Positions 9,192 through 22,200 are shown, counted from the stretch's first letter. The stretch: 64,000 nucleotides of DNA from Streptomyces sp. P3 (GCF_003032475.1 NZ_CP028369.1:5394001-5458000), one strand, 5' to 3'. The notes: generated by a model from the sequence alone, not told the origin. Program-made: numbers and translations.

Positions 9192-9982
9192 CCGCCGTAC
9201 GCCTCCTCGTCGTCACCGCGGTACGAGCCGAACGCGACGCCGTGGCGCGGGGTCTGGGCCCTGCCCCTGCGGTCGAGTGCGGCGCCCTGCCGGGCCGCGA
9301 GATGCTCCGGATCAACTGCACCGGGGACGCCTCGTCCGCGCCGGCCGACCGCACGGCGGCGGGCCGGGGTCCCGTCCGTCACCGGGAGCTCGTCGCCGAC
9401 CTGGTGGCAGCGGGAGTGGGCCCCGCAGCCGCGGCCGCGGCGACCGACGCGGCACTCACCGCGGCGGCCGTCCGGGGCGACGGATACCACCTGGTCGTCT
9501 CGACAGGCATCGCGGGGGGCTTCGCGCCGGTCGCCGACGTCGGTTCCGTCGTCGTCGCCGACCGCGTCATAGCCGCAGACCTCGGCTGCGAGACCCCGGA
9601 CGGATTCCTGTCCATGGACTGTCTCGGCTTCGGAGCCTGCGAGCACGCCTGCGCACCCCACCTCTCCGCCGCCGTCGCCCGGGTCCTCGGCGCCGTCCAC
9701 GCCCCCGTCCTGACCGTCTCCACCGTCACCGGTACCGAGGAACGCGCCCAGCGCCTACGGCGACGCCACGGAGCCGCGGCCGAGGCGATGGAGGGCTTCG
9801 GCGTCGCCGAGGCCGCGACCGTCCACGGCGTCCCGCTGCTGGAACTGCGCACCGTCTCCAACGCCGTCGGCCCCCGCGACCGTGCCGCCTGGCGCATCCC
9901 CGACGCCCTGACGGCGCTTCAGGACGCCTTCGCGGTCCTGCACACCGTTCTCGCCCGGGGCGCCCCACCGCCGTACGTCTGA
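9188..9982 (+). CDS. mqnB: Futalosine hydrolase homologue (MqnB-like nucleosidase)
   Basis: 264 aa, in the MTA/SAH nucleosidase-like fold. MqnB removes hypoxanthine from futalosine to give dehypoxanthinyl futalosine in the alternative menaquinone pathway. Supporting residues: Glu15 in the N-terminal TAVRAERDAV strand, a glycine-rich STGIAGGF segment, the ribose-binding Met201-Glu202 in EAMEGFGVAEAA, and SNAVGPRDRAAW with Asp231 as the likely catalytic acid. The last two are characteristic of futalosine hydrolases rather than generic nucleosidases. There is no Shine-Dalgarno sequence; the ATG overlaps the rfbA stop by 4 nt. Housekeeping mqn genes in Streptomyces are not normally embedded in PKS clusters, so this is probably a paralogue dedicated to a quinone moiety of the product. 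That role is inferred. A different nucleosidase substrate cannot be excluded from sequence alone. Confidence 0.85.
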   Translation: MTAVRLLVVTAVRAERDAVARGLGPAPAVECGALPGREMLRINCTGDASSAPADRTAAGRGPVRHRELVADLVAAGVGPAAAAAATDAALTAAAVRGDGYHLVVSTGIAGGFAPVADVGSVVVADRVIAADLGCETPDGFLSMDCLGFGACEHACAPHLSAAVARVLGAVHAPVLTVSTVTGTEERAQRLRRRHGAAAEAMEGFGVAEAATVHGVPLLELRTVSNAVGPRDRAAWRIPDALTALQDAFAVLHTVLARGAPPPYV

Positions 9983-9990
9983 GCAGCCCG

Positions 9991-10029
9991 GGCCCCGAAC
10001 TCTCGTGCAGGAAACGGCCGTTCGGGGCC
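9991..10029 (+). terminator. Weak hairpin after the mqnB-like gene
   Basis: A 10-bp perfect stem, 9991-10000 with 10020-10029, closes a 19-nt loop just after the mqnB stop. A possible attenuating terminator; the loop is long, so this is uncertain. Confidence 0.35.
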
Positions 10030-10265
10030 TCGGCACGTCCGGACCGTCCGACCGGCCATTGCCCCGGCCTGCGTGAACGGCGGCGGGCCCATGATTTCCA
10101 AGGGTTTCCCCAGAGAACCCGGCCGGGTGCCGAGAAAGGCTCCCGGGCCGGGTCATGCTGTCCCCACCGCTCGAGGAGCACACCAGCAGTCGGACGCCCA
10201 CAGGGCCCGCCGACCACGCGCGGGGACACGTTCCGTCACAGAACCGATCAGCATGGGGGCAGTCC
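10030..10265 (+). promoter_or_regulatory. Leader of the giant PKS gene, with inverted repeats
   Basis: Together with the hairpin before it, this is the 283-bp gap before the next start. It contains the palindrome ACCCGGCCGGGT (10117-10128), whose left part can also pair with 10146-10153. I could not identify a convincing -10/-35 pair or a known operator. The purine run GGGGG at 10255-10259 is the probable ribosome site, 6 nt before ATG 10266. A promoter is likely because the gap separates functionally different genes, but it is not demonstrated. Confidence 0.35.
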
Positions 10266-13200
10266 ATGACGAATGAAGCGCAGCTTCGGGACTACCTCAA
10301 GCGGGTCACCGTCGATCTCCACAACACCCGCCGCCGGCTGCGGCAGTTGGAGGCCCGCGAGCAGGAGCCCGTCGCCATCGTCGGCATGAGCTGCCGCCTG
10401 CCCGGCGGCGTCCGCACACCCGACGACTTCTGGGACCTGCTGGTCGACGGGACCGACGCGGTGACCGGCTGGCCCGCCGACCGGGGCTGGTCCACCGTGC
10501 CCGGGCCGGACAACGGCGCCGCCGAACGTCGCCGTGGCGGTTTCCTCGACGACGCCGACCGGTTCGACCCCGCCTTCTTCGGTATCTCCCCGCGCGAGGC
10601 GCTCGCGATGGACCCGCAGCAGCGTCTGCTGCTCGAAGTGGTCTGGGAGGCCTTCGAGCGCGCCGGCATCGATCCCGCCACATTGCGAGGCAGCCGCTCG
10701 GGGGTGTTCGTCGGGTGCAGCGACCAGGGCTACACCTCTGGGCTGCGCGAGGTCCCCGACGACGTCCGGGGCCATCTGCTCACCGGCAACTCCATGTCGG
10801 TCCTCTCCGGCCGTGTCGCCTACACCCTGGGACTGGAAGGCCCCGCCGTCACCGTCGACACCGCCTGCTCCTCCTCCCTCGTCGCCCTGCACCTGGCCGC
10901 CCAGTCGCTGCGCTCCGGCGAGTGCTCTCTCGCCGTCGTCGGCGGTGTCACCGTCATGTCCAGCCCCGGCGCCTTCATCGAGTTCGAGCAGCAGGGCGGC
11001 CTGGCCGGCGACGGCCGCTGCAAGGCCTTCTCCGACGACGCGGACGGGACGGGCTGGGCCGAGGGCGCCGGAACGATCGTCGTCGAACGGCTCTCCGACG
11101 CCCGCCGCAACGGCCATCAGGTGCTGGCGGTGCTGCGCGGCAGCGCGGTCAACCAGGACGGCGCCTCCAACGGCCTCACCGCCCCCAACGGCCTTGCCCA
11201 GCAGCGCGTCATCCTCGCCGCGCTCGCCAACGCCGGCCTGCCCGCGTCCGAGATCGACGCCGTCGAGGCCCACGGCACGGGCACCTCGCTCGGCGACCCG
11301 ATCGAGGCCCGGGCGCTTCTCGCGACCTACGGTCAGGGCCGCACCGCCGACCGGCCGCTGTGGCTCGGCTCGGCGAAATCCAACATCGGCCACACCCAGG
11401 CAGCCGCGGGCGTCGTCGGCGTCATCAAGTCCGTCCTCGCGCTACGACACGGCGTCCTGCCGCCCACCCTGCACGCCGATCGGCCCTCCCGGCACGTCGA
11501 CTGGAGCGCCGGTCACGTCCGGTTGCTCACCGGGCCTGTCGACTGGCCGCACGTCGACCACCCGCACCGCGTCGGAGTCTCGGCGTTCGGCGTCTCCGGC
11601 ACCAACGCCCACGCCGTCATCGAGCAGGCCCCCGAACCCGCCGTGGACGAGACCACCCCGGAACCGGAACCCCGTACCGCTCTCCCGGTCCTGCCGTGGC
11701 TCCTGTCCGCCCGCGACGAGACCGCGCTGCGCGGCCAGGCGGGCCGCCTGGCCGCCCACCTGACCGAGCGCCCGGACATCGACCTCTACGACCTGGCGGC
11801 CTCCCTGGCCACCACCCGCACCGCCTTCGAGACCCGCGCCGTGATCCAGGGCCACGGCCGCACCGAACTCCTCGCCGGTCTCTCCGCGTTGGCCACGGGC
11901 AAGCCCGACGCGCGCACCACGACCGGGACGACCCGGGGTGGTCGGACGGCGTTCTTGTTCGCTGGTCAGGGTGCGCAGCGGGTGGGGATGGGGCGTGAGC
12001 TGTATGGGGCGTTTCCGGTGTTCGCGGAGGCGTTCGACGCGGTGTGTGCGCGGGTGGGGGGTGGGTTGCGGGAGGTGGTGTTCGGCGAGGATGTGGAGTT
12101 GTTGGGGCGTACGGAGTGGGCGCAGCCTGCGTTGTTCGCGGTCGAGGTGGCTCTTTTCCGTCTGGTGGAGTCGTTCGGGGTGCGTCCGGACTTTGTGATG
12201 GGGCATTCGGTCGGTGAGATCGCGGCGGCGCATGTGGCGGGTGTGTTGTCTTTGGAGGATGCGTGTGCGTTGGTGGTGGCGCGGGGGCGGTTGATGCAGG
12301 GGTTGCCGTCGGGTGGGGTGATGGTGGCGGTGGAGGCGGCCGAGGGCGAGGTGCTGGCGCTGTTGGAGGGCCGTGAGGGTGAGGTGTCGGTCGCTGCGGT
12401 GAACGGTCCGCGTGCGGTGGTGATCGCGGGTGTCGAGGCGGCGGTCGCCGAGATCGCCGGTCAGCTCAAGGCGTTGGGTCGGCGGGCGTCTGGTCTGCGG
12501 GTGTCGCATGCGTTCCATTCGCCGTTGATGGAGCCGATGCTGGAGGCTTTCCGTGAGGTGGCGGAGGGCATCGCCTACGGTTCCGCGTCGATTCCGTTGG
12601 TGTCGAATGTGTCGGGGCGGCTCGCGGTGGAGGGCGAGTTGGCGTCGGCGGAGTACTGGGTGCGGCATGTGCGGGAGGCGGTGCGTTTCGCCGACGGGGT
12701 CGGTGTGCTGGCCGGCGAGGGTGTGACGCGGTTCCTGGAGATCGGCCCCGATGGCACCCTCACCGCACTCGCGCAGAACAGCGCGGCGGACGACATGCTG
12801 TACGCGCCGGTCCTCCGCAAGGACGGACAGGAGGCCCGGCACTTCGTGGCGGCCCTCGCGCGACTGCATCTGAGCGGCGCGGCGGTGGCGTGGTCCACGC
12901 TCCTCCCGGGGGCGCGGACGGTCGAGCTGCCCACGTACGCCTTCCGCCGTGACCGGTTCTGGCTGGAGCGTTCCTACGCCGAGGACGGTTCGGCCGTCGC
13001 CGTCGACGGCCTGCACCACCGTGTCGTCTGGCGCACGGTCGCCGGCCTGTCCGAGGGCGCGCGGCTGTCCGGGCGCTGGCTGTTCCTCAGGCCCGTGTCC
13101 TCGGCGGGCGCGGACGGCTGGGACGGCGCCCTGACTGGAGCACTGCACGACGCCGGTGCGGAACTGGTCGCCGTCGAGCACCACCACAGTGACAGCCGGG

Positions 13201-16200
13201 CCGAGTTGGCGCGCCGTATCGCCGTGGCCGTCGGCGACGCCCCGGTCACCGGCGTCGTCTCCACCCTCGCCCTGGAGCGCGGGGCGAACGGAGACGTGCC
13301 CGACGGCGTTCTCGCTACCACGGCGCTCGTCCAGGCCCTCGGTGACGCCGCCGTCTCGGCGCCGCTCTGGACCCTGACCCGGGAAGCCGTCACGGCGACG
13401 GCCGACGATCCGGCCCCGGAACCCGACCAGGCCGCCGTCTGGGGCCTCGGGCGCGTCGTCGCTCTGGAGCACCCCGACCGCTGGGGTGGTCTCGTGGACC
13501 TTCCCGCGCCCCTGGACCGGCGTTCGGCCGCCCGACTGGTCACCCTGCTCGCCGACGGCACGACGGCCATGGGTCCACGCGAGGACCAGGTCGCGGTCCG
13601 ATCCGGCGGACTCCTGGGCCGCCGCCTGGTTCCGGCCTCTCCCGCACCGGAATCCGCCTGGCAGCCGTCCGGCACGGTCCTGGTGACCGGCGGCACGGGC
13701 GCGTTGGGGGCCCGAGTGGCGCGGTGGGCCGCCCGGGCGGGCGCCGCGCACCTGGTCCTGGTCAGCCGCAGCGGGGACCGGGCACCCGGTGCCGAGGAGC
13801 TGTGCGGCGAACTGCGTGACGCCGGCGTCGAAGTGACGTTCGCGGCAGTGGACCTGACGAACCGTAAGGCGCTGCGGGCGCTGCTCGACGCCCACCCCGT
13901 GGACGCGGTCGTCCACACGGCAGGGGTGTTGGAGGACGGCGTCCTCGACGGACTCACTCCGGCCGCCTTCAAGAAGGTCTTCGCCGCCAAAGTCGTCGGC
14001 GCACGCAACCTGGACGAGCTGACCCGCAACCGCGAGCTCTCCGCCTTCATCCTCTTCTCGTCCTTCGCCGGCACGGTCGGCTCCGCCGGGCAGGCCAACT
14101 ACGCTGCCGCCAACGCCCTGTTGGACGCCCTCGCGGAGCGACGCAGGAGCGAGGGGCTGCCCGCCACCTCCATCGCCTGGGGGCCGTGGGCAGGCGGCGG
14201 CATGGCCGCCGACGCCGACGCGGAGGGCCGGCAGCTGAGAGGCGGTGTGGGCCTCCTCGACCCTGACCGGGCCCTGGACGCCCTCGCCGCCGCCGCTGGG
14301 GACGCGACGGCCGCCGCCTTCGTGGCCGACGTCGACTGGAGCCGTTTCGGCGCCGCCTTCACCGCGGTCCGGCACAGCCCGTTCCTCGCAGAGGTGTACC
14401 GCGCTCCGGTCGGACCCCGGGTCACCGCCGAGACCGTCACGACCGGACTCCAGGCGCGTCTGCGCGGCCTCGCCCCTGAGGCGCGCCTGCGGGAACTCGT
14501 CACAGAGGTCCGCGCCCGGGCCGCGGCGGCACTCGGACACGCCGGCACCGAGCAGGTCGGCGCGGAGCGGGCCTTCCGCGATCTGGGCGTGGACTCGCTC
14601 ATCGCGGTGGAGCTGCGCAACGTTCTGGCTTCCGTGTCGGGAGTGGCTCTCCCGGCGACGGCGGTCTTCGACCATCCGACTCCGCAGGCGCTGGCCGTGT
14701 TCCTCCACGCCGAGCTGTTCGGGGACGAGACCGCCGCTGCCGCCACACCGCACGGGACGGCTGCGATCGCGGTGGACGAGCCGGTGGCGATCGTGGGCAT
14801 GGCCTGCCGTTTCCCCGGCGACGCCGAGACCCCGGAGCAGTTCTGGGAGATGCTCGTCGACGGCCGCGAGGGCATCGGTGACTTCCCCACCGACCGCGGC
14901 TGGGACCTCGACCTGCTCTTCGCCCCCGACCCGGACAACCCGTACGCCAGCCACACCGCACGCGGCGGTTTCCTGTCGGGTGTGGGTGGTTTCGATGCGG
15001 AGTTCTTCGGGGTGTCGCCGCGTGAGGCGTTGGCGATGGATCCGCAGCAGCGGTTGTTGCTGGAGGTTTCGTGGGAGGCGGTGGAGCGGGCGGGGTTGGA
15101 TCCCCGGTCGTTGCGGGGGAGTCGTACGGGTGTGTTCGTGGGGACGAACGGTCAGGACTATCCGGCGTTGTTGAGTGTGTCGGAGGGTGACTTCGGCGGT
15201 TATGTGGGCACGGGGAACGCGGCGAGTGTGGCGTCGGGGCGGGTGTCGTATGTGCTGGGTCTGGAGGGTCCGGCGGTGACGGTGGACACGGCGTGTTCGT
15301 CGTCGTTGGTGGCGTTGCATCTGGCGGGGCAGGCGTTGCGGTCGGGGGAGTGCGACCTGGCGCTGGCGGGCGGTGTGACGGTGATGTCGACGCCGGGTGC
15401 TTTCGTGGAGTTCGGTCGTCAGGGTGGGTTGGCGGCGGATGGTCGGTGCAGGGCGTTCGGTGAGGGTGCGGATGGTACGGGGTGGGGTGAGGGGGTGGGT
15501 GTCCTGTTGGTGGAGCGGTTGTCGGATGCGCGTCGGTTGGGGCATCGGGTGTTGGCGGTGGTGCGGGGTTCGGCGGTGAATCAGGATGGTGCGTCGAACG
15601 GGTTGACGGCTCCGAACGGTCCGTCGCAGCAGCGGGTGATTCGGGCGGCGTTGGGGTCGGCGGGGTTGTCGGCGGTGGATGTGGATGTGGTGGAGGCGCA
15701 TGGTACGGGGACGCGGTTGGGTGATCCGATCGAGGCGCAGGCGTTGCTGGCGACGTATGGCCAGGGGCGGGACGGGGATCGGCCGTTGTGGTTGGGGTCG
15801 GTGAAGTCGAATGTGGGTCATACGCAGGCGGCTGCGGGTGTGGCCGGTGTGATCAAGATGGTGCTGGCGTTGCGTCGTGGGGTGTTGCCGGCGACGTTGC
15901 ATGTGGGGGAGCCGTCGTCGCATGTGGACTGGTCGGCGGGGGAGGTGCGGCTGTTGACGGAGGCGCAGCCGTGGCCCGAGGCCGATGGGCGGGTACGACG
16001 TGCGGGAGTGTCGTCGTTCGGTCTGTCGGGGACCAACGCGCACGTCATCCTGGAGCAGGCCCCGGCCGAACCGGCGGACGAGGTAGAGAGTGGGGGTGCG
16101 GGTCTGCCGGTGGTGCCGTGGGTGCTGTCCGGACGCAGCTCCGACGCCCTGCGCTCACAGGCCACCCGGCTGCTGGACGCCGTACGGTCCACCCCCGACA

Positions 16201-19200
16201 TCGAATGCGCGGAGGTCGGCGCCGCCCTTGTCGCGACGCGTACCGCGTTCGAGGAGCGGGCCGTCGTCTGGGGCCGGGACCGCGCCGAACTCCTCTCCGC
16301 TCTCGCAACGTTGGCGGCAGGCGAAGCCCACTCCCACGTCGTCACCGGAACGGTGGGCGAAGGCCGGACGGCGTTCTTGTTCGCTGGTCAGGGTGCGCAG
16401 CGGGTGGGGATGGGGCGTGAGCTGTATGCGTCGTTCCCGGTGTTCGCGGAGGCGTTCGACGCGGTGTGTGCGCGGGTGGGGGGTGGGTTGCGGGAGGTGG
16501 TGTTCGGCGAGGATGTGGAGTTGCTGGGGCGTACGGAGTGGGCGCAGCCTGCGTTGTTCGCGGTCGAGGTGGCTCTTTTCCGTCTGGTGGAGTCGTTCGG
16601 GGTGCGTCCGGACTTTGTGATGGGGCATTCGGTCGGTGAGATCGCGGCGGCGCATGTGGCGGGTGTGTTGTCTTTGGAGGATGCGTGTGCGTTGGTGGTG
16701 GCGCGGGGGCGGTTGATGCAGGGGTTGCCGTCGGGTGGGGTGATGGTGGCGGTGGAGGCGGCCGAGGGCGAGGTGCTGGCGCTGTTGGAGGGCCGTGAGG
16801 GTGAGGTGTCGGTCGCTGCGGTGAATGGTCCGCGTGCGGTGGTGATCGCGGGTGTCGAGGCGGCGGTCGCCGAGATCGCCGGTCGGCTCAAGGCGTTGGG
16901 TCGGCGGGCGTCTGGTCTGCGGGTGTCGCATGCGTTCCATTCGCCGTTGATGGAGCCGATGCTGGAGGCTTTCCGTGAGGTGGCGGAGGGCATCGCCTAC
17001 GGTTCCGCGTCGATTCCGTTGGTGTCGAACGTGTCGGGGCGGCTCGCGGTGGAGGGCGAGTTGGCGTCGGCGGAGTATTGGGTGCGGCATGTGCGGGAGG
17101 CGGTGCGTTTCGCCGACGGGATCGGTGTGCTGGCCGCCGAGGGCGTGACGCGGTTCCTGGAGATCGGCCCCGATGGCACCCTCACCGCACTCGCCCGGAC
17201 CGCTCTCGGGGACGGTGTCGTCTGCGTTCCCGTGCAGCGTAAGGGCCGCCCCGAGGTCGACGGCCTGTTCGCCGCGATGGCGGCTCAGTACGCCAACGGA
17301 CTTCCCGTCCGCTGGGACGGGCTCTTCGCCGGCGTGCGCCCCGCGCCGCTGCCCACGTACGCCTTCCAGCGCACCCGGCACTGGCCCGAGGTGAAGAAGA
17401 GCGCCCTTACGGCGGCGGCCGCGGTGACGGCCGGGGAGGACGCGTTCTGGGCTGCCGTCGATCAGGGTGACGCCGATGGACTCGCCGGTGTCCTCGGCGT
17501 CGACGGCGCAGAGCTGAACGGTGTCGTGCCGGCGCTGGCGGAGTGGCGGCGTGCTCAGCTCGAGCGAACCGCCGCGGATGCGCTGCGCTACCACGTCCGT
17601 TGGGATCGTCTGGCGACGGACGGAGAGCGGACGGTCAACGGTCGGTGGCTGCTGCTGCAGGCCGGTGACGCCGATGTGCTGCCCGGCATCGAGGAGTTCG
17701 TGCCGGGAGTCGAGCGTGTGGTCTGCGCCGAGGGCATGGAACGCCCGGTGCTGCGCGCTCTGTTCGGCGTGGCCATGGCCGACGGCGTTCCCGTCGCCGG
17801 TGTGCTCTCGTGCCTGCCGGGTGTGGACAACGCCCTTGCCCTGGTGCAGGGCCACGGCGACGCGGGTCTCGGCGCGCGGCTGTGGATCGTCACCAGCGGG
17901 GCCGTGGCCGTGGGAGCCGGGACCGAGGCCGCGGTCGAACCCGGAGCGGCCTCCGTGTGGGGCCTCGGCCGGGTCGCCGCGCTCGAACACCCGGACGTCT
18001 GGGGCGGATTGCTCGATCTGCCCGCACGGCCGGACCGGCGCGTCCTCGCTCAGGCCGCCGCCCTTCTGGAGGCCGCCGACGAGGACCAGGTCGCGGTGCG
18101 CGGCGCGCAGGCCTACGCCCGCAGGATCGTGTCAGCCCCCGCCCCCGCCCCCGCCGGCACGGCGCAGTGGACATCACCGGAGCGCGTCCTCATCACCGGC
18201 GGCACGGGCGCCCTCGGCACGCGTGTCGCACACTGGGCCGTCGGGCGCGGGGCGCGCGAGGTGGTGCTGGCCGGCCGTCGCGGACTCCGTGCGCCCGGCG
18301 CGGCCGAGCTGTGCGCGGAACTCGCCGCGCTCGGGGCACGGGTGTCCGTCGTGGCCTGTGACGTGGGCGACCGGGACGCGGTCGCGCGGCTCCTCGCCGA
18401 GCACCCCGTGGACGCGGTGCTGCACTGCGCGGGCGTCCTCGACGACGACGTCATCGCCGCCTACTCGCCCGACCGGCTCGCGGCCGTGCTGCGGGCCAAG
18501 GCCGTGGCCGCCGACCACCTCGACGAACTCACCCGCGACAGCGACCTGTCGGCCTTCGTGACGTTCTCCTCGATCGCCGGCGTCTGGGGCAGCGGTGGGC
18601 AGGCCGCGTACGCCGCCGCCAACGCCCACCTGGACGCGCTGGTCGAACGCCGTCGCGCCCGCGGCCTGGCCGGCACCTCCGTGGCCTGGGGACCGTGGGG
18701 CGACACCGGCATGGCCGCCGACGAGGAGACGGCGAAGCTGCTGATCCGCAGGGGGCTGCGGCCGTTGGATCCCGCTGCCGCGCTGACCGCGCTCGAGCGC
18801 GCACTGGCCGGCCGGGACACGACCGTCGTCGTGGCCGACGTGGACTGGGAGCGGTTCCTGCCCGCCTTCACCACCGGCCGTCCCAGCCCCCTGCTCGCCG
18901 TGCCGACCGAGACGGCCGCGGACCCGGCCGTCGGCGAGTCCGTCCCGCAGGCGGACAACGCACTGCGCGACCGCCTCGCGCCGCTCACCGTGGACGAGCG
19001 CGCGGCCGCCCTGCTCGACCTGGTGTGCCGCCGCGCCGCCGCCGCGCTAGGCCACACCGACCCGGCCGCGGTCACCGTGGGACGCGCCTTCCGTGAAATG
19101 GGCTTCGACTCGCTGACCGCGGTCGAACTGCGCAACGACCTCACCGCCGAGACCGGCGTCCCGCTGCCGACCACGCTGGTCTTCGACCATCCCACCCCCC

Positions 19201-22200
19201 TCGCCGTCGCCGAACACCTTCGGGACGCGCTGTTCGGGACCGGGGAAGCCCGGCACGAGGCGACGGCACGGGTCACCGACGCCGACCCCGTGGTCGTCGT
19301 CGGCATGGGCTGCCGGCTGCCCGGCGGCATCGACGGCCCTGACCAGCTGTGGGAGCTGCTGGCCGCGGGCGGCGACACCGTCGGTGGCTTCCCCGAGGAC
19401 CGCGGCTGGGACCTGACGTCCCTGCTCGAGGTCAGCGACACTCGTTCCGGCGGCTTCCTTGCCCGGGCCTCCGCCTTCGACGCCGCGTTCTTCGGCATCA
19501 GCCCCCGCGAGGCTCAGGCGCTCGACCCGCAGCAGCGGCTGGTGCTGGAAACCTCGTGGGAGGCACTGGAGTTCGCCGGCATCGACCCCACCGCTCTGAA
19601 GGGCTCGCGCACCGGCGTCTTCGTCGGAGCCGGCGGTTCGGGCTACGCCACCGGTCTGACGGAGATCCCCGAGGGCCTCGGCGGACATCTGCTGACCGGC
19701 CAGGCGGGCAGCGTGGTCTCCGGCCGCATCGCCTACTCCCTCGGACTCGAAGGCCCGGCCGTCACCGTCGACACCGCCTGCTCCTCCTCCCTGGTCGCCC
19801 TGCACCTGGCCGCGCAGTCGCTGCGGTCCGGCGAGAGCGACCTGGCCCTCGCCGGGGGCGTGACGGTCATGGCCGACCCGGGCGCCTTCGTCGAGTTCAG
19901 CCTTCAGGGCGGGCTGGCCCCGGACGGCCGGTGCAAGGCGTTCTCCGACGACGCCGACGGCACCGGCTGGGCCGAGGGTGTCGGCATCCTGGTCGTGGAG
20001 CGGCTGTCCGACGCCCGGCGCAACGGTCACCGTGTGCTGGCGGTCGTCGAGGGTACCGCCGTCAACCAGGACGGCGCGTCGAACGGTCTGACCGCCCCCA
20101 ACGGGCCGTCGCAGCAGCGGGTCATCCGGCAGGCGCTGGCATCGGCGGGACTGTCCCCCCAGGACGTGGACGCCGTGGAGGCGCACGGCACCGGAACCGT
20201 CCTCGGCGACCCCATCGAGGCCCAGGCGCTGCTGGCGACCTATGGCCGGGACCGCGACGAGGACCGGCCGCTGTGGCTGGGCTCCGTCAAGTCCAACCTG
20301 GGCCACACCCAGGCAGCGGCCGGAGCCGTCGGCGTCATCAAGATGGTCCTCGCGCTGCGCAACGGCCTGCTGCCGTCCACCTTGCACACCGGCCGTCCCT
20401 CCTCCCGCGTCGACTGGAGCACCGGCGGGGTCCGCCTGCTGGACGAGGCCGTCGCCTGGCACGCCGGCGACCGCACCCGCCGCGCCGGTGTCTCCGCGTT
20501 CGGCGTCTCCGGCACCAACGCGCACGTCATCCTCGCCGAACCGGCCGCCGACGGACACGAGCCGAGCGCTCCCCGCACCGGCGGTACGGACCGCGAGCGG
20601 ACGGCGCTGCCGTGGCTGCTGGCCGCGCGCAGCGCACCCGCCCTGCGTGACCAGGCGAGCCGGCTCCTCGCCCACCTGGAACAGCGCCCGCAACTGGACG
20701 CCGCCGACGTCGCGCACGCGCTTGCCTTCACGCGTGCGCCGCTCGAGCACCGTGCCGTCGTCACCGGCTCCGGCCGTGCCGCACTGCTGGCCGGACTCCG
20801 CGCGCTCGCCTCAGGAGAGCCGGACCCCGCCGTCGTCACCGGGGACACCCTGACCGGGGGCGGCACCGCGTTCCTGTTCGCCGGACAGGGCACCCAGCGC
20901 CCCGGGATGGGCCGCGGACTGTACGAGGCGTTCCCCGTGTACGCCGACGCCTTCGAGGCCGTCTGCGGGCACTTCGACGGACTCCTCGCGCGGCCCCTGG
21001 CCGAGGTGGTGAACGAGGGCGACACGGACATCCTGAACCGCACCGAGTACGCCCAGCCGGCCCTGTTCGCCGTCGAGGTCGCCCTCTTCCGGCTCCTGGA
21101 GTCGTTCGGGGCGCGGCCCACCCACCTGACCGGCCACTCCGTGGGCGAGATGGCCGCCGCCCACGTGGCCGGGGTGTTCAGCCTGCCCGACGCCTGCCGC
21201 CTGGTCGCCGCCCGCGGCCGGCTGATGCAGGCGCTGCCCGAGGGCGGCGCGATGATCGCCCTCCAGGCGTCCGAGGACGAGGTGCTGCCGCTGCTCGCCG
21301 GAGGTGAGGAGGCCATCGGGGTGGCGGCCGTCAACGGACCCCGGTCCGTGGTCGTCTCCGGCGACGAGGACGCCGCTCTCGCCGTCGCCGCCCACTTCGC
21401 GGAGCAGGGCCGCAGGACCACCCGGCTGCGGGTCGGTCACGCCTTCCACTCGCCGCGCATGCAGCCGATGCTCGACGACTTCCGGGCCGTGGCGGACACC
21501 GTCGAATACACCGAGCCCCGCGTCCCCGTCGTCTCCGACCTCACCGGCCGCGTCGCCGAACCCGGCCTGCTGACGGACGTCGCGTACTGGGTGCGGCACG
21601 TGCGGCACGCCGTACGGTTCGCCGACGCGGTCGCCACCCTGGAGGAGCAGGGCGTCGCCCGCCTCGTCGAACTCGGCCCCGACACGACCCTGACCGCCCT
21701 GGCACAGGCGGCCTGGCAGGGCGGTACGCCGCTCGCCGTGCCCACGCTGCGCGACGACCGCGACGAGGCGGAGACGTTCCTGACCGCGGTCGGCGCCCTG
21801 CACGCCCACGGCGCACCCGTCGACCGGCGAGCCGTGCTCGACGCCACCGCGCCCGGCGCCCGCCCGGTGGAGCTGCCCACCTACGCCTTCCAGCACCGGC
21901 CGTACTGGATCGAGGCGGGGGCGGCCGGGGGCGACCCGGCCGCCGCCGGACTCATGCCCGCCGACCACCCCCTGCTCGGCGCGGTCGTCCCGTCCGCCGT
22001 CGACGACTCCCTGCTGTTCACCGGCCGCCTCGGCACCCGTGCCGCGAGCTGGCTCGCCGCACACCGCATCGGCGGCACGGCCGTCGTCCCGAGCACCGCC
22101 TTCCTCGAGCTGGCCCTCGCCGTCGGCGCCCACGCGAACTGCCCGCAGATCCGGGAACTGGTCCTGGAACGCCCGCTGTCACTGCCCGAGCACGACGGCG

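Noticed and set aside
10155..10265. ATG 10155 as the start of the five-module PKS
   Set aside because: The extra 37 residues are unlike any docking segment, whereas ATG 10266 begins the classic docking helix after a GGGGG ribosome site.
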